Origin: Nocardioides sp. JS614
Lineage (GTDB): Bacteria > Actinomycetota > Actinomycetes > Propionibacteriales > Nocardioidaceae
Assembly: GCF_000015265.1 (NCBI RefSeq)
Contig: NC_008699.1
Location: 806,001 to 870,000, forward strand
Length of the DNA stretch: 64,000 nt
Direction: 5' to 3'
Within the stretch, counting starts at the first letter, position 1. Each line of letters starts with the position of its first letter. A program made the position numbers and the translations under genes. Below, piece by piece: positions 6,934 to 17,666 of this stretch. The notes beneath the pieces are model-generated. The model was not told the origin of the DNA. It searched no databases and saw only the letters and a list, made by a program, of their open reading frames with translations.

Positions 6934-8334
6934 GTGGCGGGCTCCTTCTCCTCGATCAACACCGCGCTGACCGCGCTGCGCTACCAGCAGGTCGCGCTCG
7001 ACGTCGCGAGCACCAACGTCGCGAACGTCGGCACCGACGGCTACGTGCGTCGCCGAGTGGTCGGCGAGACGCTCGGCGCCGCGAGCTCCCCGGCCGTCTG
7101 GTCGCGTTCGTTGGAGACCGGCAGCGGTGTGCAGGCGGCCCGGGTCGACCGGATGACCGACGCGCTCCTCGACAGTCGGGTGCGCCGCGAGCACGGTCGA
7201 CAGACCTACCTCGACAGCCGGGCCGAGGCCCTGGCCCGGGTGGAGACCGGGCTCGCCGAGCCCGGCCCCTCGGGCGTCGCTGCGGCCCTGTCCGACCTGC
7301 GTGCCACCCTCAACGACCTCGGCAACGCCCCGGGCAGCGATGCGGCCCGCAGCCAGGCGCTCTCCGCCGCGGCGAGCGTCGTCGACACCGTCCGCCTCCA
7401 GGCGGCGCACCTCTCGGACGAGGCGTCCGACCAGCGCTCGCACCTGCTCGCCTCGGTGGTCGAGGCCAACTCGGTGGCGACCGAGCTGGCCGCCACGAAC
7501 CGGACCATCGCCGCGGCCCTGGGCGGTGGCTCCGACACCACGACGCTGATGGACGAGCGCGACGCGCTCGCCCTCCGGCTCGCCGAGCTCACCGGTGCCA
7601 GGGGCACCGTCCGCGCCGACGGGAGCATGTACGTCGAGCTGGGCGGCCAGGCCCTCGTCGACGGCAACTCGGCTGCACAGCTGGTCGTGACCGGCGGTGT
7701 CGCGGCCGATGGCTCGGCCACCGGCGGTCCCGTCACGTTCGACCTCGACCCGGACACCACCGGCGCGACGACGGCGCTGACGGGCACACCCGGCGGCGAC
7801 CTCGGTGCCACCATCAACGTGCTCGACGACGTGCTGCCGTCGTACATCTCCGGACTCGCGGCCGTCGCCAAGGACCTCGCCGATCACGTGAACGCCCAGC
7901 ATCAGCTGGGCTACGACGCCAACGGCGTGGCCGGCGGCAAGCTCTTCGACTACGACCCGACGGACGTGCTCGGCACCTTCGACGTCGTGATCACGGATGC
8001 TTCGAAGCTGGCCGTCTCCGCGCTGCCCGGCGGGGTCAAGGACGGCAACAACGCCACCGCCCTGGCTGCGGCCGTCGACGTCGACGACCAGTACCAGCGC
8101 CTGGTGAACGGCTTCGGCAGCACGGTCGCGTCGGCGCGGCAGATGGCCAAGAACCAGCAGGCGCTCACCGACCAGGTCGACTCCGCCCGCGAGCAGCTCA
8201 CGGGGGTCAGCCTCGACGAGGAGACGGTGAACATGGTCGCGGCCCAGCGAGCGTACGAGGCGGCCGCCAGGGTGATGACCACCCTGGACTCGGTCCTCGA
8301 CACGCTGATCAACCGGACCGGGCTGGTGCGCTGA
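6934..8334 (+). CDS. flgK: Flagellar hook-associated protein FlgK
   Basis: FlgK (HAP1) is the first hook-filament junction protein. It has 466 residues, with N-terminal FSSINTALTALRYQQVALDV, the rod/hook signature ASTNVANVGTDGYVRR, and DRMTDALLDSRVRREHGRQ. The C-terminus has LTGVSLDEETVNMVAAQRAY, the classic FlgK ending that packs against the N-terminal helix. It starts with GTG and overlaps flgL by one base (TGATG). Its middle domain is shorter than in enterobacteria, which is usual for actinobacteria. Confidence 0.96.
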   Translation: MAGSFSSINTALTALRYQQVALDVASTNVANVGTDGYVRRRVVGETLGAASSPAVWSRSLETGSGVQAARVDRMTDALLDSRVRREHGRQTYLDSRAEALARVETGLAEPGPSGVAAALSDLRATLNDLGNAPGSDAARSQALSAAASVVDTVRLQAAHLSDEASDQRSHLLASVVEANSVATELAATNRTIAAALGGGSDTTTLMDERDALALRLAELTGARGTVRADGSMYVELGGQALVDGNSAAQLVVTGGVAADGSATGGPVTFDLDPDTTGATTALTGTPGGDLGATINVLDDVLPSYISGLAAVAKDLADHVNAQHQLGYDANGVAGGKLFDYDPTDVLGTFDVVITDASKLAVSALPGGVKDGNNATALAAAVDVDDQYQRLVNGFGSTVASARQMAKNQQALTDQVDSAREQLTGVSLDEETVNMVAAQRAYEAAARVMTTLDSVLDTLINRTGLVR

Positions 8335-9251
8335 TGGGCACCGTACGGATGACCCAGGGCATGATGAGCCGGCAGGCACTCACCGGCATGCAGGCCGGGC
8401 TGAACCGGCTCGCCAACGTGCAGGAGCAGCTCAGCACCGGCCGGGTCATCAACCGGCCGTCCGACGACCCCACCGGCGCGACGTCCGCGATGCGCCTGCG
8501 GTCTTCGGTCTCGGACCAGAAGCAGTACGTGCGCAACGCGGACAACGGGCTGGGGTGGCTCAACCAGATCGACTCAACGCTCTCGAGCATCACCGACCAG
8601 GTGCGCCGTGCCCACGAGGTCGCGCTGCAGGGTGCCAACACCGGCTCCTTGGGCGCGGAGGCACGCGAGGCGCTGGCGATCGAGATCGACCAGATCCGTT
8701 CGGGGCTCGTCTCGACCGCGAACGCGACGTACCTCGAGCGTCCGGTCTTCGGTGGCGTCACCGCCGGGAGCGCGGCCTACGCGGAGGACCCGGTGACCGG
8801 CGCCGTCACGTACCTGCCAGGCGCTCTCACCACGGGCGAGGGCGTGGTGCGCGTCGTGGGCGCAGGCGCGAAGGTGCGGGTCGACGTCGAAGGGCCCGAT
8901 GTCTTCGGGCCGGACGGTGACTCGGTCTTCGACCACCTGACCGCCCTCGCCGCAGCGCTGCGAGCGGGTGATGCGGCGGCGATCACCGCGTCCGCCGGGA
9001 TCCTCGACGCGGACACGAGGAAGGTCACGAACGTCCAGGCCGACATCGGCGTCCGCACCAAGCGGGTCGAGCAGGCCCGCACGGCGGCCAACGATGCCGA
9101 CCTGCGGCTCACCTCGTCGCTGTCCGAGGTCGAGAACACCGACATGGTCAAGGCGACCGTCGACCTGCAGCTGCAGGAGGTCGCCTACCAGGCGGCGCTG
9201 TCCGCGACCGCCCGGGTCATGCAGCCCAGCCTGTTGGACTTCCTCCGATGA
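8334..9251 (+). CDS. flgL: Flagellar hook-associated protein FlgL
   Basis: FlgL (HAP3) is the second junction protein between hook and filament. The 305-residue protein is flagellin-like: N-terminal MMSRQALTGMQAGLNRLANV and EQLSTGRVINRPSDDPTGAT, then VRNADNGLGWLNQIDSTLSS. The C-terminus has LSEVENTDMVKATVDLQLQE, as in other FlgL. It is coupled to flgK upstream and to fliW downstream by 1- and 4-base overlaps. Confidence 0.95.
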   Translation: MGTVRMTQGMMSRQALTGMQAGLNRLANVQEQLSTGRVINRPSDDPTGATSAMRLRSSVSDQKQYVRNADNGLGWLNQIDSTLSSITDQVRRAHEVALQGANTGSLGAEAREALAIEIDQIRSGLVSTANATYLERPVFGGVTAGSAAYAEDPVTGAVTYLPGALTTGEGVVRVVGAGAKVRVDVEGPDVFGPDGDSVFDHLTALAAALRAGDAAAITASAGILDADTRKVTNVQADIGVRTKRVEQARTAANDADLRLTSSLSEVENTDMVKATVDLQLQEVAYQAALSATARVMQPSLLDFLR

Positions 9252-9673
9252 CCGCCGGTGCCATGATGGCCGTGATGCCTCCCGACGAGACCGACCTCCC
9301 CGTGATCGAGCTGGCGCGACCCATGCTCGGCTTCCCCGAGAAGCAACGCTTCGCGCTCGTGCGCCTCGACGAGGCCGGCGACCTGTGTCGGCTCACCTCG
9401 GTCGAGGAGCCCGAGCTGAGCTTCCTGGTCGTGCCGCCGGGCCGGTTCTTCCCCGACTACGCCCCCGCCGTGGACGACGACGTGCTCGACGAGCTGGAGA
9501 TCCGGTCCGCCGAGGACGTGCTGCTCCTGGTCGTGCTCAACCCCGGCACGTCGCTCGCGTCGACCACTGCGAACCTCGCCGCGCCGGTGCTGGTGAACCC
9601 CGCCAAGCGGCGCGGTGGCCAGATCGTGCTGGACGACACCGACCTGCCGCTCGCCGCGCCACTGGTCTCGTGA
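9248..9673 (+). CDS. fliW: Flagellar assembly factor FliW
   Basis: FliW binds both flagellin and CsrA and relieves CsrA repression of flagellin translation (known in Bacillus and Campylobacter). The 141-residue protein has the core motif LGFPEKQRFALVRLDEAGDL, then ELSFLVVPPGRFFPDY and DVLLLVVLNPG..ASTTANLAAPVLVNP, all typical of the family. It overlaps the flgL stop (ATGA) and is 49 bp before csrA, the expected partner. A start at an internal ATG (9278) is also possible. Confidence 0.94.
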   Translation: MTAGAMMAVMPPDETDLPVIELARPMLGFPEKQRFALVRLDEAGDLCRLTSVEEPELSFLVVPPGRFFPDYAPAVDDDVLDELEIRSAEDVLLLVVLNPGTSLASTTANLAAPVLVNPAKRRGGQIVLDDTDLPLAAPLVS

Positions 9674-9722
9674 CCCTCGGGTCGGGCCCCATCGCCCGGC
9701 CACTGCAGGTAGCGTGACCGCC

Positions 9723-9974
9723 ATGCTGGTCTTGAGCCGTCGTGCCGGAGAGAGCGTGGTGCTCGGCGAGGACGTCGTCGTGACGATCCTCGAGGTCCGC
9801 GGCGACGTCGTCCGGGTCGGCATCGACGCGCCCCGCTCGGTCAGGGTGCACCGCGCCGAGCTGCTCGCCCAGCTCGAGGAGACCAACCGCCAGGCCGCGT
9901 CCCCCAGCGAGGACGTGATCGCCAACCTGGCCCGCGCCCTCGACCACGGCACCGGCACCGACCCCTCCTCCTGA
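9723..9974 (+). CDS. csrA: Translational regulator CsrA
   Basis: CsrA is an RNA-binding dimer that blocks translation by binding GGA-containing leaders. The 83-residue protein starts MLVLSRRAGESVVLGEDVVV, the nearly invariant family start, and contains VRVGIDAPRSVRVHRAEL with the RNA-contacting strand. The C-terminal 25 residues are an acidic tail seen in many longer CsrA proteins. It is the last gene of the flgN operon and is followed by a large hairpin. The likely local target is the fliC leader. Confidence 0.97.
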   Translation: MLVLSRRAGESVVLGEDVVVTILEVRGDVVRVGIDAPRSVRVHRAELLAQLEETNRQAASPSEDVIANLARALDHGTGTDPSS

Positions 9975-9987
9975 ACTCTCTGGACGA

Positions 9988-10047
9988 TAGTCCCTGACGT
10001 TTGTGGGGTATGGGAGCGCTCCCATGCCTCGGGATCGTCAGGGACTA
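9988..10047. terminator. 60-base concentric hairpin after csrA
   Basis: Outer arms of 12 bp (TAGTCCCTGACG / CGTCAGGGACTA) and an inner 16-bp perfect palindrome (ATGGGAGCGCTCCCAT, 10010-10025) share exactly the same centre. The intervening bases pair with several wobbles, so almost the whole stretch can fold. It begins 13 bp after the csrA stop and probably ends that operon. Its symmetry would also allow it to act on transcripts from the other strand. Confidence 0.6.
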
Positions 10048-10059
10048 CCGTTCGAAGTC

Positions 10060-10106
10060 AAAGTTGAAAAGGTCAACTTTCTGGGAATATAGTTGTCCGC
10101 GACAAC
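10060..10106 (+). promoter_or_regulatory. Promoter and two GTTG-N7-CAAC operators of the exporter-MarR operon
   Basis: A -35 TTGAAA (10064-10069) and -10 TATAGT (10088-10093) with 18-bp spacing lie before the exporter gene. One palindrome, AAAGTTGA-N5-TCAACTTT (10060-10080), covers the -35. A second, GTTGTC-CGC-GACAAC (10092-10106), covers the start site. Both contain GTTG-N7-CAAC, 29 bp apart. The probable reader is the MarR protein encoded in the same operon. Confidence 0.65.
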
Positions 10107-10118
10107 CTTCTACTCGCC

Positions 10119-11750
10119 GTGAATCGAGCTTCCGTGTCCCAGGTCCCACCCGCCCCGTCTCGTGCCGGATCCTCGGCCGCGGAGTCCGGGCAGATGTCAC
10201 ACCGCGAGATCCTCGAGGCCCTCAGCGGCCTGCTCCTCGCCATGTTCGTCGCGATGCTGTCCAGCACGGTCGTCACCAACGCCTTGCCGCGGATGGTCGC
10301 GGACCTGCACGGCAGCCAGACCGGCTACACCTGGGTCGTGGTCGCCACCATGCTGGCGATGACCGCGACCACGCCGATCTGGGGCAAGCTCTCGGACCTG
10401 TTCAGCAAGAAGATGCTGGTCCAGCTCGCCCTGGTCATCTACATCGTCGGGTCGCTCATCGCGGCCTTCGCGCCCAGCATGGAGGTGCTGATCGGCGCGC
10501 GGGCCGTGCAGGGGCTCGGCGTCGGCGGTCTCACGGCCCTGGTCCAGGTCGTGATCGCGACGATGATCTCGCCGCGCGAGCGCGGGCGGTACTCCGGCTA
10601 CCTGGGCGCAGTCTTCGCGCTCGCGACCGTGAGCGGACCACTGATCGGCGGCGTGATCGTGGACTCCGCCCTCGGCTGGCGGGGCTGCTTCTTCGTCGGC
10701 CTGCCGATCGCGGTGGCGGCGTTCTTCCTGCTCCAGAAGACCCTGCACCTGCCGGTCGTGAAGCGGCCCGTGCACATCGACTACCTCGGCGCCACGCTCC
10801 TCGTCGGCGGCGTCTCCACCCTGCTCGTGTGGATCAGCCTCGCCGGCAATCAGTTCGCGTGGGCGTCCAGCACCACCGCCGTGCTCGTCGTGGCCGGGGT
10901 GCTGATGCTGGTCGCCGCGGTGTACGTCGAGGCCAGGGTCGCGGTCGAGCCGGTGATCCCACTGCGCCTGTTCCGTGACCGCACCACCACGCTGGCCACG
11001 ATCGCCTCGGTGATGATCGGCGTCGCGATGTTCGGCTCCACCGTCTACCTGAGCCAGTACTTCCAGACCGCCCGCGGCATGAGCCCCACCGAGGCCGGCC
11101 TGATGTCGATCGCGATGGTCGGCGGCCTGTTCGTCTCCAGCGTCGTGAGCGGCCGGATCATCAGTGACACCGGCATCTGGAAGCGCTGGCTGGTCGGCGG
11201 GATGCTGCTCGTCGTCGTCGGCCTGGCGCTGCTCGGCACCATCGACGAGACCACCAGCCTGGTCGTGATCGGCGGGTTCATGGCGATCCTCGGCGTCGGC
11301 CTCGGCGCGACCATGCAGAACCTGGTGCTCTCGGTCCAGAACAACGTCACCCTCGCCGACATGGGCGCGGCAAGCTCCGTGGTCGCGTTCTTCCGGTCGA
11401 TGGGCGGCTCGATCGGCGTCTCCGCGCTGGGCGCGCTGCTGAGCCACCAGGTCGCCGCGCAGGTGACGGAGGGGTACGTCGCCGCGCAGCGACCGCCGAC
11501 GTTCCCGGCCGGCAGCCACGCCGTGCCGGACGTCACGACCCTGCCGGGCTGGGAGCAGAGCATCTGGGAGCACGCGTTCGGCTCGTCCTTCGGACACCTC
11601 TTCTTCGTGGCGACGCCGTTCGCGCTGGTCGCCCTGCTCTGCGTGCTGCTCGTCCGGGAGGTGCCGCTGCGCACGTCCAACCTCGAGGCCGAGGCCGCGG
11701 CCTCCCCGGAGGTCGCGGCGGAGCTGCACCGTGCGATCGTGAGGAAGTGA
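10119..11750 (+). CDS. DHA2-family (EmrB/QacA) multidrug exporter
   Basis: A 543-residue membrane protein of the major facilitator superfamily with about 14 transmembrane helices. The first helix is followed by the DHA2 motif C-type segment. Typical motifs are LSSTVVTNALPRMVADLHG, WGKLSDLFSKKMLV (motif A) and GARAVQGLGVGGLTAL (motif B). It probably exports toxic organic compounds with the proton gradient. The GTG start follows two operator palindromes, and the MarR gene is 1 bp downstream, so induction by a ligand of that regulator is likely. The actual substrate is unknown. Confidence 0.93.
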   Translation: MNRASVSQVPPAPSRAGSSAAESGQMSHREILEALSGLLLAMFVAMLSSTVVTNALPRMVADLHGSQTGYTWVVVATMLAMTATTPIWGKLSDLFSKKMLVQLALVIYIVGSLIAAFAPSMEVLIGARAVQGLGVGGLTALVQVVIATMISPRERGRYSGYLGAVFALATVSGPLIGGVIVDSALGWRGCFFVGLPIAVAAFFLLQKTLHLPVVKRPVHIDYLGATLLVGGVSTLLVWISLAGNQFAWASSTTAVLVVAGVLMLVAAVYVEARVAVEPVIPLRLFRDRTTTLATIASVMIGVAMFGSTVYLSQYFQTARGMSPTEAGLMSIAMVGGLFVSSVVSGRIISDTGIWKRWLVGGMLLVVVGLALLGTIDETTSLVVIGGFMAILGVGLGATMQNLVLSVQNNVTLADMGAASSVVAFFRSMGGSIGVSALGALLSHQVAAQVTEGYVAAQRPPTFPAGSHAVPDVTTLPGWEQSIWEHAFGSSFGHLFFVATPFALVALLCVLLVREVPLRTSNLEAEAAASPEVAAELHRAIVRK

Positions 11751-11751
11751 G

Positions 11752-12234
11752 GTGACCGTGGCGAGCGTGACCAGTCCGCGCACCGACCTGCTCCGCGGGC
11801 TCGAGCAGGAGGTCGGCGTGATGGTCCGCCGGATCCGGCGGGTGATCCGGAAGCGGGCGCACGCCGTGCACCCCGAGCTGCCCTCGTCGTCGTACCTCAT
11901 GCTGTCCTGGCTGCTCGCCCACGGCCCGCAGCGCTCCTCGGCGATGTCCGAGGCGTTCGGCATCGACAAGGGCGCGATCAGCCGCCAGCTCCAGCACCTC
12001 GTCGACCTCGACCTCGTCGACCGCAGCCCCGACCCCGACGACGGCCGCGCCACGCTGGTCTCGGCGTCCGCGACCGCCGTCGGCCGGATGTCGGCCGTCG
12101 CGGACGAGCGGCGCCGCTGGCTCGACGAGCGGCTCGGTGACTGGTCCGCGGACGAGCTCACCTCGTTCGTCGACCTGCTGCGCCGCTACAACGCGGCCCT
12201 CGACGAGCACCCGGACGCGCTCGCTGTCGACTGA
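11752..12234 (+). CDS. MarR-family transcriptional regulator
   Basis: A 160-residue protein with the winged helix-turn-helix of MarR. HTH segment SSAMSEAFGIDKGAISRQLQ is followed by HLVDLDLVDRSPDPDDGRAT, which contains the wing and the conserved D.R motif. It starts one base after the exporter stop, the usual arrangement for a repressor governing its own operon. The palindromes at 10060-10106 are its likely sites. Such proteins release DNA when they bind aromatic or other small ligands. Confidence 0.92.
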   Translation: MTVASVTSPRTDLLRGLEQEVGVMVRRIRRVIRKRAHAVHPELPSSSYLMLSWLLAHGPQRSSAMSEAFGIDKGAISRQLQHLVDLDLVDRSPDPDDGRATLVSASATAVGRMSAVADERRRWLDERLGDWSADELTSFVDLLRRYNAALDEHPDALAVD

Positions 12235-12331
12235 GCAGGTCGTCCGGGGCGGGGCCGGCGGTGCGTCAGCAACCGTCTGCGGCTCGGATCAGGTTGCCTG
12301 GACACCGCTCGCCCGGGCCGACCCGCGAGCG

Positions 12332-13936
<1,605 letters not shown>

Positions 13937-13958
13937 GCCGGCCATCCTAGTGGAGGCC

Positions 13959-14690
13959 TCAGAGGTCCGCGGGATCCACGGCCACCCACAGGTGCTCGGC
14001 GCGGGCGACCACCCGGCCGTCGGCGTCGTACAGCGTGGACGCCGTGAACGTCTTGCGACCCTCGCTGCCACGGGCCAGCCCGACGACGACGTGCTCCTCG
14101 CCGACCTGAGGGATCGCGTCCACCCATGCGGCCATCCGGACCAGCACCATCAGCCGCTCCTCGAGGTCGCCGGCCCACCCGCCGACGCAGTCGAGCGCGG
14201 CCCACGTGACCGGCAGCGTCACGTGTCCGTCCGCGCCGACCGACGGGTCGGGCGTCCACGTCGCGGCGACCCGGGCGGCGCCGTCCTGGTCGGTCACCCG
14301 GCCGGGGAAGATCCGCAGGCCGTCGCCCTCGGTCCGGCTGACCCCGCACGCGAAGCAGGTGGGGAACGGGTGGAAGGACAGCCCGGCGTACGACGTCTCC
14401 GCGGCGCGGGCCTCGGCCGGTGGGACCGGCTCGGCCAGCGGCGGGGCCGCCCCGCCCGGCTCGACCGGCTCGGCCCGGGCGATGACCTCGTCGCCCAGGG
14501 ACGCGGCGGTCACCGCACCGGTCGTCGCGACCGGCATCGGGGTGTCCAGTGGCGGCGGCCGGCGCAGCGAGACCGAGACCCCCGCGGCGGGATCGATCCC
14601 GGTCAGCCCCGCGAGCGCGCCGGAGGTCCAGCCGCCGTTGCCCGAGGACGGTGGGCCGCAGAAGCGGCTCGGCACGAACAGGTGCGCCAT
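13959..14690 (-). CDS. Hotdog-fold thioesterase-like protein
   Basis: A 243-residue protein, probably with tandem hotdog domains. The N-terminus MAHLFVPSRFCGPPSSGNGG contains the CGPPSSGNGG motif common in actinobacterial hotdog proteins of the PaaI/acyl-CoA thioesterase type. A Cys-containing loop FHPFPTCFACGVSR lies in the middle. The C-terminal half has AALDCVGGWAGDLEER and TASTLYDADGRVVARAEHLW, typical of acyl-CoA thioesterases. It follows the glucosidase strand-wise but shows no functional link to it. The substrate is unknown. Confidence 0.7.
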   Translation of the reverse strand: MAHLFVPSRFCGPPSSGNGGWTSGALAGLTGIDPAAGVSVSLRRPPPLDTPMPVATTGAVTAASLGDEVIARAEPVEPGGAAPPLAEPVPPAEARAAETSYAGLSFHPFPTCFACGVSRTEGDGLRIFPGRVTDQDGAARVAATWTPDPSVGADGHVTLPVTWAALDCVGGWAGDLEERLMVLVRMAAWVDAIPQVGEEHVVVGLARGSEGRKTFTASTLYDADGRVVARAEHLWVAVDPADL

Positions 14691-14921
14691 GGGGTCCTTC
14701 CGACTCCGGATCGAGGGCCATCACGGTGCCAGACGATGCCTCCGGCGTCGACACCCGCTCGCGAGCGGCGCCGGGCGCCGGTCTCGATCCGTGGGACGAG
14801 GTGAGGGATTCGGCGGATTCTGCGCTGGAATCCCGCACACCCACGCCAGAATCGCGCACGAGCACGCGCAAGTCCGGGATGCGGCGGCTTTCCCCAGTCA
14901 CCGACCCAGGAGGTTCTTGCT

Positions 14922-16247
14922 GTGCCCCGTCCCGCCCGCTCCCGGTTGACCGCGCTCGCGGCCAGCCTCGTCACGGCGCTGAGCTTGGCGATGGTGCCGC
15001 AGTTGGGCGCCCCCGCCGTCGCGGCACCGCCGACGAAGGGGTCGCTGGTCGCCTCGCCGACGCACGCCCCGCCCGGCGCCAAGGTCACGCTCACCGGTCG
15101 CGCCGGGCCCCGGTCCGCCCACGCGGTGCGGCTCCAGGTGGCCCGCACCGGCACCTGGTCGACGGTGCAGGCCGGCCGCACCGCCCGCACCGGCAAGTTC
15201 CGGTTCGTGGTGACGCTGCCGTCCGGGGTCGCCTCGCAGCGCTATCGGGTGCTCACCCCACGGTCGCGCACGGTGGCGCCGAGCGTGACCCCGACGGTCA
15301 CGGTCGGTGTGGACGCTGACGCCGTCAGGTGGATCACCCGCGACGACGACCTCGACCACTACCTAGGAGTGGTCTCGGGCGATGGCCGCTACCTGCTCGA
15401 CGGCGATGCCGGTGCGGCACGGTTGCGCGACCTGACGACCGGCGCGGTCACCGAGATCACCGTCCCCGGCCGCGCGGTGGACCTCTCGGACGACGGCGGC
15501 GTGGTGCTCCTCCAGGGCGCCGGTGGCCCGTTCGTCTGGCACCGGTCGACCGGTGCCGAGGTCGCGCTGGACCCGAGCCTGGCCGAGGGATGGGCGTGGA
15601 GCATCTCCGGAGACGGCACCACCGTGCTGGTGGCGGTCTACGACGGGCAAGGTGGCGTCCAGGGGTTGTACGTCGAGGACCTCGCGACCGGTGCCGTGAC
15701 CACGGTGCCCGGCCTCGGGGGCGGCGGCGATCTCTCCTTCGACGGTCGCTACGTCGCGACCGCCGGCGCGGACGGCGAGCGGGTCGTCGACCTCGAGACC
15801 GGGACCGCCGTGGACCTGACGCCGGTCGGGGCCCGGATCACCGGCTACCCGAGCATCTCCGACGACGGGCGGTTCGTGACGGCCTGGCTGTTGATGTCGG
15901 GCGGCGCCGCGAACGTGTGGGTCTGGGACGTGACCACGGGCGAGAGCGAGGTCAGCCCGCTCGGGCCCGACACCTACGGCGAGAACCCGAGGATCTCGGC
16001 CGACGGCCGCCGGATCGTGTTCGGTGACAGCAACCGGGACAGCACGATCACCAACCCGGTGCTGTGGGATCGACTGCGCGGTGACGTCCGGGCGTTGACG
16101 AGCAGCGCTGACGTGGGCACCTACGGGACGGCCACCATCTCCGACGCCGGCCGACTGGCGTCGGTGTTGACCAACGTCGCGGTCGACCCCGCCGACACCG
16201 ACGGGCGGCCCGACCTGTACCTCTACGACCTCGACCGGCTGTCGTAG
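14922..16247 (+). CDS. Secreted beta-propeller (TolB/PD40-like) protein
   Basis: A 441-residue exported protein. A signal peptide (basic start RPARSRLTALAASLVTALSL, cleavage near AVAAP) is followed by an Ig-like N-terminal part of about 90 residues. A propeller follows with repeated units such as SLSEDGGVVLLQGAGG, WSISGDGTTVLVAVYDG, SFDGRYVATAGADG and ISADGRRIVFGDSNRD, the PD40 repeat pattern. Such proteins bind partners or polymers outside the cell; no catalytic residues are visible. It ends 10 bp from the convergent photolyase gene. Confidence 0.75.
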   Translation: MPRPARSRLTALAASLVTALSLAMVPQLGAPAVAAPPTKGSLVASPTHAPPGAKVTLTGRAGPRSAHAVRLQVARTGTWSTVQAGRTARTGKFRFVVTLPSGVASQRYRVLTPRSRTVAPSVTPTVTVGVDADAVRWITRDDDLDHYLGVVSGDGRYLLDGDAGAARLRDLTTGAVTEITVPGRAVDLSDDGGVVLLQGAGGPFVWHRSTGAEVALDPSLAEGWAWSISGDGTTVLVAVYDGQGGVQGLYVEDLATGAVTTVPGLGGGGDLSFDGRYVATAGADGERVVDLETGTAVDLTPVGARITGYPSISDDGRFVTAWLLMSGGAANVWVWDVTTGESEVSPLGPDTYGENPRISADGRRIVFGDSNRDSTITNPVLWDRLRGDVRALTSSADVGTYGTATISDAGRLASVLTNVAVDPADTDGRPDLYLYDLDRLS

Positions 16248-16257
16248 CGGGGCCGGG

Positions 16258-17619
16258 TCAGCGGATCCGCTCCCACCGGCCGAGCGCCTCGCGGCGCTCG
16301 GCCGCGTGGTCGACGATCGGCTCGGGGTAGCCGACCGCCTGCCGCTCCGAAGGACTCGGGTCGTGCGGGTCGGCGACCACGTCGGGGTCCGCGAGCTCCG
16401 GCACCCACCGGCGCACGTACTCGCCACGAGGGTCGAACCGACGCCCCTGCGCCGTCGGGTTGAACACCCGGAAGTACGGCGCGGCGTCGGTGCCGCACCC
16501 CGCGGTCCACTGCCAGCCGTGCTGGTTGGACGCCAGGTCGCCGTCGACCAGCCAGCGCAGGAAGTGCCGGGCGCCCAGCTGCCATTCCAGGTGCAGGTCC
16601 TTGACCAGGAAGCTCGCGGTGATCATCCGGACCCGGTTGTGCATCCAGCCGGTCGCGCGCAGCTGGCGCATCCCGGCGTCCACCACCGAGAACCCCGTGC
16701 GGCCGTGTCGCCACGCGTCGAGGTGCTCACCCGGCTCGTCGTACCGCATTCGGGCGAACTCGGGTCGCAGGTACTGCCGCGCGGTCTCGGGACGGGCGTG
16801 CAGCACGTCGGCGTAGAACTCCCGCCAGGCCAGCTCCTTGCGGTACGTCGCCGCGCCGGCGCCGCGCCGCCGGGCCAGGTCGGCGAGCATCGTGCGCGGA
16901 TGGATCTCACCCCACTTCAGGTGCGCCGACATCTGCGAGGTGCCGTCCACGGCCGGCCGGTCGCGGTCCTCGGCGTACTCGTCCACCCGGTCCAAGAACT
17001 CCGCCCACCGACGCCGCGCCGCGGCCTCACCGGCCGCGGGGAGGGTCAGCCCGTCCGGCAGCGCGGGGTCGGGGATCTCGGCCGTGCCCTCCGCCAGTCG
17101 GAGCCACCCGGTGCCCTCGGGCACGCCGACCGGGCCGCGCCAGCCGTGCTCGGCCCAGGCGCGGTGGAACGGGGTGAAGACGCGGTACGGCGCGCCCGCG
17201 GTGTTGGTCACCCGCCCCGGTGCCACCGCGTACGGCGAGCCCGTGCGGACCAGCTCGGCCCCGGCGCCGGTGAGCGCCTGCTCGACCGCGCCGTCGCGCC
17301 GGCTCCCGTAGGGACCGAAGTCCGCCGCGACGTGCACCCGCGCCGCGCCGACCGCCCGGGCGGCGCGCGGGACCAGGCGCGCCGGGTCGCCGCGAACGAC
17401 CGACAGCCGGGTGCCGCGCTCGCGCAGCGAGGCGTCGAGCGCGCGCAGGGACGCGCCCAGATAGGCCCGGCGAGCGGCCCCGGCCGGCCCCCAGAGCACC
17501 GGGTCGAGGACGAACAGCGGCAGCACCGGTCCGTCGGCGGCCGCCTCGACGAGCGCGGGGTTGTCGGCCAGGCGCAGATCGCGGCGGAACCACAGGACCG
17601 CAGGCGTGGAGGGTGGCAT
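16258..17619 (-). CDS. phr: Deoxyribodipyrimidine photolyase
   Basis: A 453-residue class I photolyase/cryptochrome that uses light and reduced FAD to split cyclobutane pyrimidine dimers. The N-terminal antenna domain starts VLWFRRDLRLADNPALVEAA. The C-terminal FAD domain has GRTGFSVVDAGMRQL, ATGWMHNRVRMITASFLVKD and WQWTAGCGTDAAPYFRVFNP, the strongest family signatures. Its length is standard. It is divergent from the DtxR gene with 47 bp between their starts. Confidence 0.96.
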   Translation of the reverse strand: MPPSTPAVLWFRRDLRLADNPALVEAAADGPVLPLFVLDPVLWGPAGAARRAYLGASLRALDASLRERGTRLSVVRGDPARLVPRAARAVGAARVHVAADFGPYGSRRDGAVEQALTGAGAELVRTGSPYAVAPGRVTNTAGAPYRVFTPFHRAWAEHGWRGPVGVPEGTGWLRLAEGTAEIPDPALPDGLTLPAAGEAAARRRWAEFLDRVDEYAEDRDRPAVDGTSQMSAHLKWGEIHPRTMLADLARRRGAGAATYRKELAWREFYADVLHARPETARQYLRPEFARMRYDEPGEHLDAWRHGRTGFSVVDAGMRQLRATGWMHNRVRMITASFLVKDLHLEWQLGARHFLRWLVDGDLASNQHGWQWTAGCGTDAAPYFRVFNPTAQGRRFDPRGEYVRRWVPELADPDVVADPHDPSPSERQAVGYPEPIVDHAAERREALGRWERIR

Positions 17620-17666
17620 CGGCGTCCACCCTGCCAGGGGGTGGGTCGATAGGGGACAATGCAGCT

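Noticed and set aside
12241..12331. Riboswitch or small RNA in the gap after the MarR gene
   Set aside because: Only short imperfect inverted repeats are present; probably a simple terminator between convergent genes.
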